Of a stretch of 64,000 bases of DNA, positions 24,500 through 36,420 are shown piece by piece. Numbering within the stretch: position 1 is the first letter of the stretch; every line of letters starts with the position of its first letter. A model generated the notes under the pieces. The model was not told the origin of the DNA. It ran no database searches and was given only the letters and a program-made list of their open reading frames with translations. Both the position numbers and the translations under genes were made by a program. Source of the DNA: Viscum album (lineage: Eukaryota; Streptophyta; Magnoliopsida; Santalales; Viscaceae); NCBI GenBank assembly GCA_963277665.1, contig OY728131.1:1390812688-1390876687 (forward strand). The letters are read 5' to 3'.

Positions 24500-25515
24500 C
24501 CCTTACCTTAAGTCTGACTCATCACGTACAATATTTATCTTCCTAAATAGTAAACATAAGTTAATTATCAACTTGATGGGGATAATTTTTAATGTGTATT
24601 ATTTCATTTATATCACTTATTAAAATTTATAACAATTACTTACTAATTTAAACTCACGTTAGACATTTTTTCAATATTTTGTACTTGAGTTCAAGATGGT
24701 TTTAGTATGATGTAAAAATAAAAATGGGTAATTATTAAATCATATCTAGAATAATATTCCTAACATAATAATCAATTTTATAAAACAATAATATTTTTAA
24801 ATTAAACTATTTGTGTATTTTTATGAAAAATGAACAACTTTATAATCATAAAGAAAGTTGGATATACGTGCGGATGAGTAACATTTTCCATTTTTTGTTG
24901 ATCATTATAGAAAGAAGGTAAGTATTATTTTATATTTACAGACTAATATTAATAAAATTAATATCATATTAATCATTTAAATATACTTATATATACAATC
25001 CAAGTGATGTAGAGAATAAAAATGAACAACATCGCTTCATGGAGGTGATAGTTCACACATACGCACAAAGGATATTACCAGTTTTATGTGCATAGAAATG
25101 AAGAAAATTATTCATATATTCTTATCATAAAATTATTCATATATCATTAATATCACGTATGAATACTAATTCCATCATTATAACCAATCATGGGAGATAG
25201 ATATGGAAAATGAAATATATCGTTTTGTGGAGCTAATAGTTCACTCGAACGCTTGATGATTAATTATTTTCCCATTTAATGGAAGTGTAGATGGATTTAT
25301 GTAATGATATTAACATAATAACATCTAATTGTATTAGGAATACTAGATTTATTATTTAATCATTGATGAAATTTATTTAAGGAAGTGGAAGAAGAAATTA
25401 AATGAAAACACATAAAATAAAAATATTAACTTTCCATCGATGATCACATATCATAACAACTTAACACCATTAAGAAGGGTGTTATTCCAAAATTAAGGCC
25501 TCTATAATGTGTGTA
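24500..25515 (+). repeat. Dispersed repeat F, copy 2
   Basis: Collinear, in opposite orientation, with 1-1,030. Shared landmarks are AAACATAAGTTAATTAT (24,550), ACTTGAGTTCAAGATGG (24,685), TACGTGCGGATGAGTAAC (24,865), TGGAGGTGATAGTTCACAC (25,045), GTGGAGCTAATAGTTCAC (25,228) and the end AAGGCCTCTATAATGTGTG (25,495-25,513). The two AGTTCAC motifs are ~183 bp apart, matching the period in copy 1. It lies inside family E territory, so it inserted after E or belongs to an element nested there. Confidence 0.6.
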
Positions 25516-26399
25516 GCTATTCTAGGATGGGTTTTGGTAAATTATTTGTGGAACCAAATGGGTTTTTTAGTGTAAGGAATATAGATGAATGGGTGACCTT
25601 TTATAATAGAGGGGGGCCCTCAGGTAATTATAAAAAGTATTAAATTATTATAAATTCATCTTCTATAAAAAATTGAACCAAATTGATTTATTTATAAGGA
25701 TGGATGAGTATGAGTCTAAATCTAATCATACAATTAAAACATACATTTGATTGAATAATTTTTAATCCTTTTCTTTTTATTTTAACCCATTTTAACTCCT
25801 ACTGTTTTATCAAGTAATTTACACTCTTAGAGTTAAAATAGTTATCATAACATGCAACACGACCAATTAAGGGAACATTAATGACATATTTAGACATATA
25901 TAAACTATTTTTTACATTTTATGGCTTCTTGAACTTTTATATCATTTAATTAAATATTTAAACTTTTAAGATATGAATTATGTCAATTTTGACAAAAATC
26001 ATTACTATAATTATCTAAAATATCATAACAACGTCATTACTTTGAAAAAAACATTAATCATACCTAAAATTTCATAGTCATACAAAAAATTATTTTATGG
26101 AATCAAATAATTATAATTATAATTATTTTAATATGATTAATATCATTTATTCTATTCTTACATTAATAAATCAATTACTACATCATCATTGTGTCAAAAT
26201 TAAATTTAACAATTTTTGTATAAAAATTATAAATAAATTATCATCATGTAGATAAAAACATTTTATTTCATTTTAATATTTATAGTGAAATTTATCTTCT
26301 ATATTATTACATATTAAATATTATTTCCATATTAAAAATATGATAATGACATTTTTAACTTATCATTAAATAGAATATAATAAATTTCACATTCTTACC
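25516..26399. other. AT-rich DNA between repeats, nothing identified
   Basis: No domain, boundary or repeat that I can support. A small C/G cluster occurs at about 25,610 (GGGGGGCCC). Confidence 0.35.
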
Positions 26400-27209
26400 C
26401 AAGTTTCCTAAAAATATTATAATTAGATATTTAGATTTATATTGGATCAAAGTTACTCATCCAATGAAATTTTGACAAATAGTAGGGTATTTTATAATTT
26501 TATAATATTATTTATACCTACAATTACCTGATTTTCCATTAATATTGACAAATAAAATATTAAAAATACGATTCAGAACAATTTATGTTTATCCTATTAG
26601 ACCAAAATTTTAATATTGATTAAAACTATGTATTTCCATTTTTAAAAATTCAATTCACATAAGTGGAAAAAATTAACTGAAAATTTACCTCGTTGATAGA
26701 TTGTGGAAACAATTTTTTAAAGAAAAAAGATCCAAAGATCACAATCATTTTATACCCATTTTCTATTTGAAATTTATTCTAATGAACTAAATAGTATTAA
26801 ATGATAAAAAAATATTTATTTATTATTTAAAAACAATTAAAATTAAAATATAAAGATATAAATAAAATAGAAGAAAATTTATTTTTGAATTAAAATGTAA
26901 TATTTTTCACTATTCATTAATATTTTAAATTTATCAAAAAATACCAAAAATTCAAAAAAAAAATCATTAATGAACCACATCCAAATAAGAAGTTTATTTT
27001 TGTCGACTAGATTTTATAAACATGAAAATAACTAAATTTAAAATAGGTTTTTCTTTAAATGGTGAAAACTGTCATATTTTGGTAAATACTTTTTTTATGT
27101 GTAAAATTGTATTTTTTCATATATAATGTAAAAAAAAATTAATTTTAAACTTTATATTGAATTATATATATATATCATTAATATAATAAAAAAGTGTGAT
27201 TTAATTATA

Positions 27210-28591
27210 TGTTTATTTCATGCATATATTTTATGGTATATTCATGTGTAGATTTTGTGTTTAAATGAATAATCATTAGAATTAATGGGAAATTTAACTT
27301 GTTTTATACTTTTTAGTAGTAAATGATGAAAAATAAAAAATGGAATGAAAATCGTATAATAATGGAGAAATTCATGACATCATATTTTTTATGAAGTTAG
27401 GAGCTATAGAACATGAAAAAAATGATTACATGTCGTGACATAATCAAGTAAATTAGATCCATCTGGACAATTTATGTTGTGGTTACACATAGTGATAGTC
27501 TATTACACGTCATGAGTTATAATTAAACATTTTTGAAGGATTCAAAGTTCCAAATATATAAATGATATCCATTCATGGTTTTCACTGATTTTAAAGACCT
27601 AGAGGCAAACTCCAAGATGGATTACACGTTGTGTAATGTAATTACATGTATTGATGATGTCAGGAAACCGAAAAAATAGAGATACATGAAATTATTCTGT
27701 GTGTCTAAGTTTAGACCAAAATTTCTATAAATAGAACCCTAAACCCCACCTTGGGATACATTTCAGATAATAGATAGCTGACAGACGCCTATGGAGACAC
27801 ACCAACCTACTGATGCCATTTTTCTGTAGGATTTTATTTATTATTATTTCATTCAATCATGGTTACCATGAGAGGATGATTTCTTTTTTTGAGGTTTTTG
27901 TTAATAACACGGATTTAATTTATGAGGTATATTATATTTAAATTCAACTTACGTTAGGATTTCACATCAAATGTTTTATTCTATCTCTATCTTGATTTGT
28001 TCTCGCATTATCATTGTTAATGACGTTGGGGAAAAGATTTAATATATATATTTATTTGAGAATAACCATTTCATAAGTTTATAAAATTAAATTGTAAATG
28101 AGTGCTCTAGAATTTATACTTTCACCATGACCAATGTGTTTGCCTCTTCTCTATGAGAAAATTATGTTTTGGATTACAGATCAATTGTAATCTAATATAC
28201 CTGACCATGAGAAAAATATGACAAATGATGAAGAGAGATTCAGATGGCCATTGTATTTTTAAGGACACGATTAGTAAACCTGCATAATTTCTATTTAACT
28301 ATTTTATTCCTTTTAATCCAATGAACCATGATTTATTGCTACCTGATGCCTATTTTATATTTTCGCCTCCCACCTTATTCACCAATTCACATTCTCGGTA
28401 GAATCTATTTTTTCAAGAATTATAAATTAGTTTAGGTTTATTTTATTTAATTATTTCATTCTCTAACCCAATCACGGTGGGTTCAAACATGAAAAATCAA
28501 TTAATATACTACCCTGTAGTTTAGTGCTTGTTATTATAAATTTCTAAATTCGGTAACCTATCAGGAATTAATGATGCCCATAGGGCTATCA
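27210..28591 (+). mobile_element. LTR-only insertion (solo LTR, 1,382 bp) with TTATA duplication
   Basis: Starts TGTTTATTTCATGC and ends GGGCTATCA (TG..CA). It is flanked by the exact 5-bp duplication TTATA at 27,205-27,209 and 28,592-28,596. Removing it restores collinearity of LTR E2 with E1. It contains TATAAATAGAACCCTAAACC at 27,726-27,745, a convincing plant promoter core. No internal coding region or second LTR is present. Orientation as plus is inferred from the TATA box. Confidence 0.75.
27726..27733 (+). promoter_or_regulatory. TATA box in the solo LTR
   Basis: TATAAATA, 517 bp into the LTR, followed by GAACCCTAAACCCC. Both sequence and position fit the U3/R region of a plant LTR. 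Confidence 0.6.
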
Positions 28592-28877
28592 TTATATTTT
28601 TATAAAACAATGTTGTGAACATTTATATAAGTTTTTTGTAAAACATTTCCTTTTTTAATAAGTATTTTACATTAATTTTCCACTAAATAATTAATTATAT
28701 ATGCACGTGTAAACCATATTTTCATAATTCAATATATATTAGTTATTCCATTCATTCTAATGACTAGGTTTTAATCGTATCATTTCAATATTAATTTTTT
28801 TGCTCGATTATGAATGACCTCAGGTAACATGTACACTATTCATCATAGTGTTTCCATTAAAAAACATAGAATGTTAC

Positions 28878-30409
28878 ATTAGGTGATTTGATCGTCGAGA
28901 TGGCCTCGTCCAGAGATATATTGGTTATGTGATCTTCAGTTGGGCGATATGTTCATCAGTTAAGGTGGAAATGACTTAAATTTTAGGTAAAGGACTATTA
29001 TATTTTTATATGTTGTGGCCATTAAACTGATTGTCATGTTATCAAGAGAACAAGAGAAATACATGATGTGTCTTTTGTTCTCAATTAGTGATTTTTGCTC
29101 ACCCATATTGGGATAAACCACTGTTTGTAATTGTTTACACAAATGTTGACTCAAGGATGAGGTGGTTTTGACCACTCATGTGGGGAATAGTCCTTGATAT
29201 TTAGTATTATGCTATTTTTGGTGTTTTTTACATAGAAATCAACAAAGATGGTGAGAGGCCCTCAAATGATAGCGTTGAGGCTGTCCGATGGGGGATGAGG
29301 CTCTCCATGCTTGAGGATAGTGGTCCAAGATCATTTTGGATGACATGCATCACCATTCCTCGGGATCTTGTTTGTTGAGATGATGGTGGTAATTATTTGA
29401 GGAAAAATATCTCTAGGCCTTTATAAATTGGTCTTTAAACTAACATGTGCTTTCAAGTAGGAGTTTGAGGGATAAAATTTCTATCAATAGGATATTCCTT
29501 CAAGATTTTGATTTCTTGAATTAGACATGAGGTGTGAGATGGCATGAGGTTTTGAGTTATATTTCATGTGGAACATATTGTTTTACTTGGGAATTTTTAC
29601 ATTATAGGATTCCATGATCCATGGGATATGGTTCCTATCCTTTATAGTCATTCAAGTGGTCGATAATATAAGTGAAATCTTCCTAGTGGATTTTGGGAAC
29701 CTAGGAAGCTTTTGTTATCTAATATCTGTTCTTTCTTTATTTTCTTTTAGTAAAAAGATGCTAGGTCACCATTGTGACGTTCAAACATGTTGCTGGTGGC
29801 CTATTGAGACTCATTCTCACATAGTATACAGGCCCTTCCGGATTCATGTAGTCTTTATGCTTCTGCATTTATGTGAGGGTTTAGGATTTGGATCTTGATT
29901 TAGTGTTAGAGCATATATGGATGGATGGAATGGGATAAATTAACATTCCTTTCTTAGAATTTTCATTAATTATTTAGATTATTTTTTTTGGAATTATTAT
30001 GTATATGTATATACTAAGGTCATCCATGGGTAACCCTTTCTTACTTATTGAAATGAATTCCATATAATGGAAAACTTATTTATTTTTAGTTCTGTAAATG
30101 GAAGGATGAATTTATTATTTCTTTACACTATGGTTGTTATCATATGGATATGCTGTTATATGTTATTAACTATGCTGCTGACTTGGGTTGGTCTAGTTTG
30201 AGTCATCCTTTATTTACATTTTAATTATTTTCATATTATTTCGTGGACCATTATTATATCATTACTAGAGGGTATAGTCTCCCCACTATCACCCTTTTAG
30301 AGCCTTTCTACTTGTTAGAAACCATTGTAATATGGGTAGGGGCACCAAATTCTAGTGTTACTTGACTCAGACGCACTACTCAGGTGGCAATTTGGGTCAA
30401 GGTCCTATA
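28878..30409 (+). mobile_element. G2 LTR C (3' ~1.5 kb of the LTR)
   Basis: Collinear with LTR A from about 11,420 to its end. Landmarks are GATTTTTGCTCACCCATATT (29,092), GGATCATTTTGGA (about 29,330), TTGGGAATTTTTACAT (29,588), CCCCACTATCACCCTTTTA (30,280) and GGTCCTATA at the end. It overlaps LTR B by roughly 650 bp in LTR coordinates, so B and C are remnants of two different LTRs. The first half is absent because family E starts exactly at 28,877. The 94-aa frame at 29,614 is not recognised. Confidence 0.75.
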
Positions 30410-30414
30410 GTTGG
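30410..30414. repeat. 5-bp target-site duplication GTTGG (right copy)
   Basis: Directly follows LTR C and is identical to 10,177-10,181. Confidence 0.8.
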
Positions 30415-30667
30415 TCTTTGATTTCAATATAATATATGGTTTTTAAGGGTTTTAACAACCTAATGCATGCTTTTATATCACTTGAATTATTTTAAAACCA
30501 TTTCTAGATTAATTCAAAGCCCATGACACATCATCATGATATTTTATCAACTTTTAAAAATGAAAAATGATTCAATGATGAGTTTCTATTGATATTACTC
30601 CAATCCAAGGTTATTGAATATTCATTTTACCCCTATATGAATATTTTTGAACTGTAAAAACTGGAAA
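30410..30667. repeat. Satellite segment 3 (258 bp between two gypsy insertions)
   Basis: Reads as a partial ~340-bp unit, including GGTTTTTAAGGGTTTTAAC, TTGAATTATTTTAAAACC, CCCATGACACATC and TGATTCAATGATGAG. It continues the unit interrupted at 10,181 and is cut again at 30,667 by gypsy G1. Confidence 0.75.
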
Positions 30668-32735
30668 TATAGATCCCAAATGTTCTTCTAATTAACTATT
30701 TATTTATTCTTTTTTATATTTATAACTTTTTTGGGAGATGTTTCAGAGGGTTTGGAAGTTATTTGAAATGTATTAGGGGATATTTTACTAGTGAATTGGT
30801 GGTGGATGTTTTTTGGAATCCATTCTACACTAGAATAAAATCATGCACAAGGAGACATGGCCTAAGTGGAAGGGGCATAGACTGGTGCATAGTTTGTTCA
30901 AATCACGCAGCTACTTTGGATAAACAACACCAAGTGGGATATAGTCGTTTTTATGGTTATAAAATTGTTTTTCAAATCTTATAGGACAACTGTGCATGTT
31001 ATCCCTTTAGGAAATGGTTGAAAAATGATTACCACATAGTTTTTTCAAACCATTCTTCTATCCATCCATGGTTTAGAGAAATCCAATAAAAATTGATCTA
31101 CGTCATAATTATGAATTAACCCATAATTGTTTACGAAAATGTACCAAACTCATGATTTCCATCAAAATAGCTATAGAACCCATACCTATTGATTCAAAAG
31201 TTGTTCGGAGGTGTTTCATGGTTCAATGATGCTCGATTATTTCAATAATATGTTGATCTAAGTTGTTTTGAGGATTTTTGTAGATATTCTTCAACCTCTC
31301 TATTGGTTTCTTAGATCTATTCCCTTTGTGAGTATATATAGGTTTTTGATGCCAAATATGAATATATTTGGCCTTTTAGTGATAAGGGAAAAGATCTTGG
31401 GAATATTTTCTGATATTCTACCCGATTTCATTGGTGTTTGACTGTCATTCTTTGTCTTCACCAAAAACCCCATGTTATGTGGATTCACTCTCAAATAATT
31501 TTATTTCAAATATAAACTCTTAATTTTAAATTAATCATTTTTTTGAAATTCATTGTGAAATTGATGTGAATTTGTTTTTTAAAACCATCTTTTGTTATGG
31601 TTTATAGAATTGTGTAAATTGGGCATTTTTTAGTGGAATGTGGAATTGGTAACACTATTATAAAATTATGGTTTTAATTTTTTTGTTTTTGTTGAACGGA
31701 AAGGAGTATTAAATAAATGTATTGGTTTTATTGAAATTGGTTTTTTGAATGGTTTTTTATAAATGTATAGTTTTCTTTAAAAGGATGAAATGTTCTTTTG
31801 GAATTTGTTTTTCAAAAAATGGTTGGGTGTATTCATGTTCATTAAAAATGGATAAGGAGAAAAAGTAACCCCCATTAATAATGGGATAGATAAGGGTCAT
31901 GACTTTCCCCCATCAAGATGTTTCACTAAGTGATGAATTAGTGAATGGATGAATCACTAATCATGAGAATAGGGAGGTCCAGGTTTCATTCATGGTTGTA
32001 TGTGTGGATAAGTAGAATTGACTGGATTACTCTAAAAAAGAATTTTTGAAATGGTTAATTGAATTTTTGGGTAATTTTTTTTGGAATCACATTGATTCAG
32101 AGAAAAATATTTTGGTATGCAAAATTTTTTGTATATTATGGTATAATTGATTTTAAAATGTTTTATATAAATTTTTATATATGCATTTTTTTATATAATT
32201 TTCCTATCATGATCTATCTTAATGGTGTGAAAAGAGAAGTCGTTTGTGGAAAATCTACTAAGTTTCATTACTCACCATAACTTTAGAATATTAGTGATTT
32301 TGCACATATTTTTATTAGGTCAAAGTTAATGTTAAATAATTTCACTTCTTTATTGGTTCTTCTTGATAAAAGTTATATAGTTGAAGTTATATCATTGAGT
32401 TAGTGACTTTAGGGACTTTGAGTTGTTAGTTTTATATTCTGTTTTGTAGTTGTAATTTTATATTTGTAGTATTTTATTGTTGTACTTTTTATATTTGGTT
32501 TGGATATTAATGGAATTACATTGATTCATTTTATATTTTTATCATTCATCGTGTAGTTATTATGTGGTTATGGTGTATTTTGTTAGTTTTTATATTACTA
32601 AAAGGAAAAATCATACCCCATATATTAATAAATCCCATGGAATTTATTGTTAGCCCCAGGTATCTTGGGGATTTCACATAAGGCCAATTAATGTTCCATC
32701 ACTTAATTAAGATAATAAGGAGGGGTGGTATGATA
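30668..32735 (+). mobile_element. Gypsy G1 5' LTR (~2.07 kb)
   Basis: Collinear with the 3' LTR at 37,773-39,833. Matches include ACAAGGAGACATGG (30,849) with ACAAGGATACATGG (37,950), CAACTGTGC (30,986 with 38,091), CCCATGTTATGTGGATTCACTC (31,469 with 38,583), and GTATCTTGGGGATTTC (32,659) with GAATCTTGGGGAAGTC (39,757). The first bases are mutated (TATAGATCCC for TGTATCTCCC). A TATATATAGG at 31,333-31,342 is a possible promoter core. Divergence between the two LTRs is high by eye, indicating an old insertion. Confidence 0.75.
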
Positions 32736-32739
32736 TAAA

Positions 32740-32751
32740 TGGTATTAGTTT
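32740..32751 (+). other. G1 primer binding site
   Basis: TGGTATTAGTTT immediately after the 5' LTR matches TGGTATCAGAGC at 8 of 12 positions, including the first six. Confidence 0.55.
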
Positions 32752-33339
32752 TATTCTTTCCAAAAATCTTTTTTGAGACAAATGTTGTTAGCTTGTTTGG
32801 TCCTTTAATAAAAAGTGTTCATTAGTTCATTTGGTCTTGGAGTATAAATTAATTCATGTATATTCCTCTAGTAGTGAATATAGAAATTTTTAATATTACT
32901 GGGACATGAAATGTAGATCATTAAAATATATATTTATCCATTTTATGAATAATATCATGTTATAATGTAGAATGGTACATAAGTGTTTTGGATGCACTTA
33001 TAAGATTTGGAAACACATTTTCATGGGTTTTTATACTGATTCGCGCATGAAATACCTTATAGATATTCAATCCCACAAGGATTTCATATTTCTTTTTCAG
33101 TAATGATTTATGATTAGGTTCCGAAAATTTTACTTTTCAAAAAAATTAAAATTGTTTTCAAATGTGAGATTTTGAAAAAGGACATGATAATAGTATTTTG
33201 AAAATATGTTGATTTTCCAAAGCAAACAGAAATTTAAAAAATTGATTAAATGTAAAAAAGGTAGAATTTTGGAAATCAATTTTTTTATAGTATTATGTTT
33301 AATAATTTTAAATTACTAATCCTTTAGTTTTTAGAGAGT

Positions 33340-34300
33340 GAGACATAGGGAATTTGTTGCCATTATAGAAGACGTCACTCGATAATCATCGTAAGAACCA
33401 TCCAAATAAAGATACTAAGAACGTGGTTTCATATAATCCCTAAGTGAACTAATAAGTTGTTCAGAGTACCATCCAAGACTTTCTGGGTGATGATAGAGGG
33501 AAAAAAATTGATATACCAAGGCAGGTGTTTCATTCCTTTCATTTCTAGAAGAATAATCAAACCATATTATTGGGTTGTTTGAAAAAAGAGAATGGAGATG
33601 TGTGGATAAGGAGGATGAATCAAATCTTCAATTTCCTAGGAACACTGTTAGAGTTTAATATCAAGATGTAAACATACATGCTAGAAGATCATTCACACAA
33701 GTGGTGGGATTTAGCAGTTCAGGAAAAATTAGTCCAATGCCTGTAAATGGATGATTTAGAAGAATTGTTTAACAAACAATTCTATCATCATTCATTAAAA
33801 CTTCAATTAAGGATGGAATTATTCATCATGATGTATAAAAATCATTCTATCATGGAGTATTTTGATAAATTTATGAATTTAGTCCTCTTTTCATAGAATC
33901 ATTCTTTTAAAACTTCCTTGAAGGGCCACATGTTTGAATCACGGATGAGGTATGAGATTCACTCAATGATTATTATGCTCTATATAATAGGTTAAAAAAG
34001 ATAGTAAGTAGAGAAACAATGGATGAAAGGGATATATCAAGAGATAAGGGGATGAAGTATGTTAGTACCTTTGTGAATTAGTGGGATCTCTAACACTAGG
34101 AAAAAGAGGAAGAGGGACACATATTTGAAACGTGGGAGCCTGAATCATAATGAGGTTACTAGATGAGGGTATCTTCCTAAAAAACCAAAGATCTAGCATG
34201 GATGCATTCAATGTGGTTCATTTCACCAAAACAAGAAAAAATTATGATAACACCTAGGTAAATTTATAATATAACTCTAATGGGGGATTATATAGATCTA
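33340..34300 (+). pseudogene. gag: G1 gag (decayed)
   Basis: The retrotransposon gag domain is readable around 33,690-33,900: WWDLAVQEKLVQC, then LEELFNKQFYHHSLKLQLR and YFDKFMNL. This fits the family pattern in which an aromatic pair is followed by a FxxLFxxxFF-like helix and an EYxxxFxxL motif. A CCHC knuckle remnant is at 34,203-34,245 (CIQCGSFHQNKK), lacking the final Cys. Stops and frameshifts interrupt it throughout, and the start codon is not identifiable. Its product would have formed the nucleocapsid. Confidence 0.65.
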
Positions 34301-34639
34301 TTGTCATATTTATTTAAGGTTGGGTATCTGAGACACTTTTCATGTGTCACATGGGTTATATGATTCAATGAGCCAAGGAATGCATAACAAATATCATCAT
34401 TAAAACTTATCTAGCCATGGTAATTCTATGGATAACATGACTCCTCATCAAGGTAAATCTCAACAAGTCAATAAATAATCAAGTTCAGTGAGAAATAAAT
34501 TATTTGGTGATTTAAAATATAGATGATTTGTTTAGACCATCGATGGTGAGAGGTATGATTCTATTGATTTCTACCATTATGTAAGATTTCTATGACATAG
34601 ATGCATGAAACTCCTTCTTTTGTTATTTTTCATTTTCTT

Positions 34640-35080
34640 TTGTAATTTTAATATTAGAGATGATTCCTTCTAGGTTAAAACATAAAACTCTTCTTAGATA
34701 AAAAGAGTGTCGATCCATTGAGGGTAGAGAATGTTCTATAACTATTATCAGAGCTATGTTTATATGGGACTTATATATTATTGAGATGCATGTCTGTAGA
34801 ATAATCTTGCGTATGGATTGGTTGAAAATGTTCAGGGCTCATATTTACTATTATACTAGATGGGTTAGTTTCTTGACTGAGTATATTATCAAGCATCTAT
34901 TTAAAGGGGGAACAAATTTAATGTTAGGTTCAATGGGTTTGTTGGAACCAGTATTTGGAACAATCTCATAGAAATTGGTAGTGTTAAATTTGGCATTGGG
35001 GGAATGTATCAAGTATTAAAGATTTCTAGCAGTTGTTTATTATATTCTGGATGTTTTTCCTTCAAATTTCTCAGGGTTTC
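34640..35080 (+). pseudogene. G1 protease region (C-terminal half recognisable)
   Basis: ILRMDWLKMFRAHI at 34,804-34,845 corresponds to the ILGMDWL hallmark at the end of chromoviral aspartic proteases. KGGTNLMLGSMGLLEPV and the DVFPSNFSGFP linker (about 35,049-35,081) follow, leading into RT. This part is open for 71 codons from 34,756. The DTG/DSG active site upstream could not be located. Confidence 0.65.
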
Positions 35081-36032
35081 CTCTTATAAGGGATGTGTAG
35101 TTTAAAATTTTCCCCATCCATGTGACCAGTACCATATCTTATATATTTTATTGGATGAAACCAATAGAATTAATGGATCTGAAAGTGATGTTGGAAGATC
35201 TATAAAGCAAAGGGTTCATTTAGCCTCACATGTCTCTGTAGGTAGTACCAGTTGTGTTTGGGAAAAACAAAGTTGGAACTCTAATGTTGCCTTTGTATTA
35301 TTGTAATATTAACAAATTTATGATAAAGATTCATTATCCTCTTCGACACATTGTTGAATTTTTCGATCAATTGAGTGGATCCTAATTGTTCTCTAAGATT
35401 TACATGTGATCCAGATATCACAAATTGTGAGTTTTGAAGGTGATATTCTAGATATATCTTCTAGAATTTGATATCGACGTTATGAAGATGTGGTAATTAC
35501 TTATGTTATTATGAATGAACATATAGTACATTTGGATTTGATGAATCATATATTAAAAATATACCTAGATTCTATTATTGTTGTGTTTGTAGATGAAATA
35601 TAGGTGTACTCAAGGACAATGTCTAAGTATGAAAAACAGATGAAGATAATGTTGTGAATCATGAAATGACATCGTTTGTATGAAAACATATCAAAGATTT
35701 ATTCTTGGATAAATGATATACGCTTTCCTGGACTTTTATTTTCTAAAAGAGGTTTTTATGTGGATCCATAAAATATAGAGGATGTATTTTCATTACAAGC
35801 ACCAAAAAATGTTTTTGGGAGACACATTTTCCATGATCTATCCTCCTATTACCAACAATTCATAGGTGATTTTTCATGAGTAGCTTCTCTAATGATAGTA
35901 TTGTTATGGAAGAATGATCAATTCCTATTGTATAAATAATGTCATATGTTTTTACAAGAGGTGAATGTTCACCTTACATAATCCCAAATCATGATTTTTT
36001 TCATAATCCTTACAAGGGTATGTGGTGTATTG
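35081..36032 (+). pseudogene. pol: G1 reverse transcriptase, through to the start of RNase H
   Basis: Frame-shifted matches in order: ELMDLKVMLEDL.SKGFI (35,170), PVVFGKNKVGT (35,238), NKFMIKIHYPLRHI (35,309), DQLSGS..FSKI (35,367) and the catalytic box. The box is VFVDE at 35,583-35,597 instead of VFIDD, so the second Asp is lost. It continues through YYQQFIGDFS (35,848) to the first strand of RNase H, PYKG.WCIV (36,009-36,030). In an intact element this enzyme copies the RNA into DNA in the cytoplasmic particle. Many stops make it non-functional. Confidence 0.7.
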
Positions 36033-36033
36033 T

Positions 36034-36420
36034 GAAATATAGGTCTACTCAAGTACAATGTCTAAGTATGAATAACATATAAAGATAATGCCGTGAATCA
36101 TGAAATAACATCATTTGTATGAAAACATATCAATGATTGATTTTTGGATAAATTATATACGCGTTCTTGGACATTTAATTTTTGAAATTGGTTTTTTATT
36201 GTGGATCCATAAAATATAGAGGATGTATTTTCATTACAAGCATCAAAAAATTTCTTTGAGAGACACATTTTCCATGGTCTATCATGTTATTACCAACAAT
36301 TCATTGGTGATTTTTCATGACTATATTCACTAATGATAGCATTGATAAGGAAGAATGTTCTATTCCTATTTTATAGAGAATTTTATATGTTTTTACAAGA
36401 GGTTAATGTTAACCTTACAT
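36034..36420 (+). repeat. Tandem duplication of RT segment, second copy
   Basis: 36,034-36,420 repeats 35,595-35,980 with an offset of 439-441 bp; most bases are identical by eye. The copy starts inside the mutated catalytic box (GAAATATAGG) and ends at ACCTTACAT. The 53 bp between the copies hold the beginning of RNase H, so the duplicated unit is ~440 bp. The two copies carry different later mutations. Confidence 0.85.

Larger units (their letters stand above)
26400..28877 (-). mobile_element. Family E, LTR E2 (5'-LTR side, interrupted)
   Basis: On the minus strand it starts TGTAACATTCTATG at 28,877, a well preserved LTR start, and is collinear with E1: 28,877-28,592, then 27,209-26,400 after a nested insertion. 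The part matching the lowest ~480 bp of E1 is not at the expected place, so the LTR is probably broken again near 26,400. Its start abuts LTR C of family G2 at 28,878, so E entered LTR C. Confidence 0.6.

Noticed and set aside
1..25515. A single giant transposon with the F repeats as terminal inverted repeats
   Set aside because: The right-hand F lies inside a gypsy complex that itself inserted into the satellite between the two F copies, so they cannot be ends of one element without extra rearrangements.
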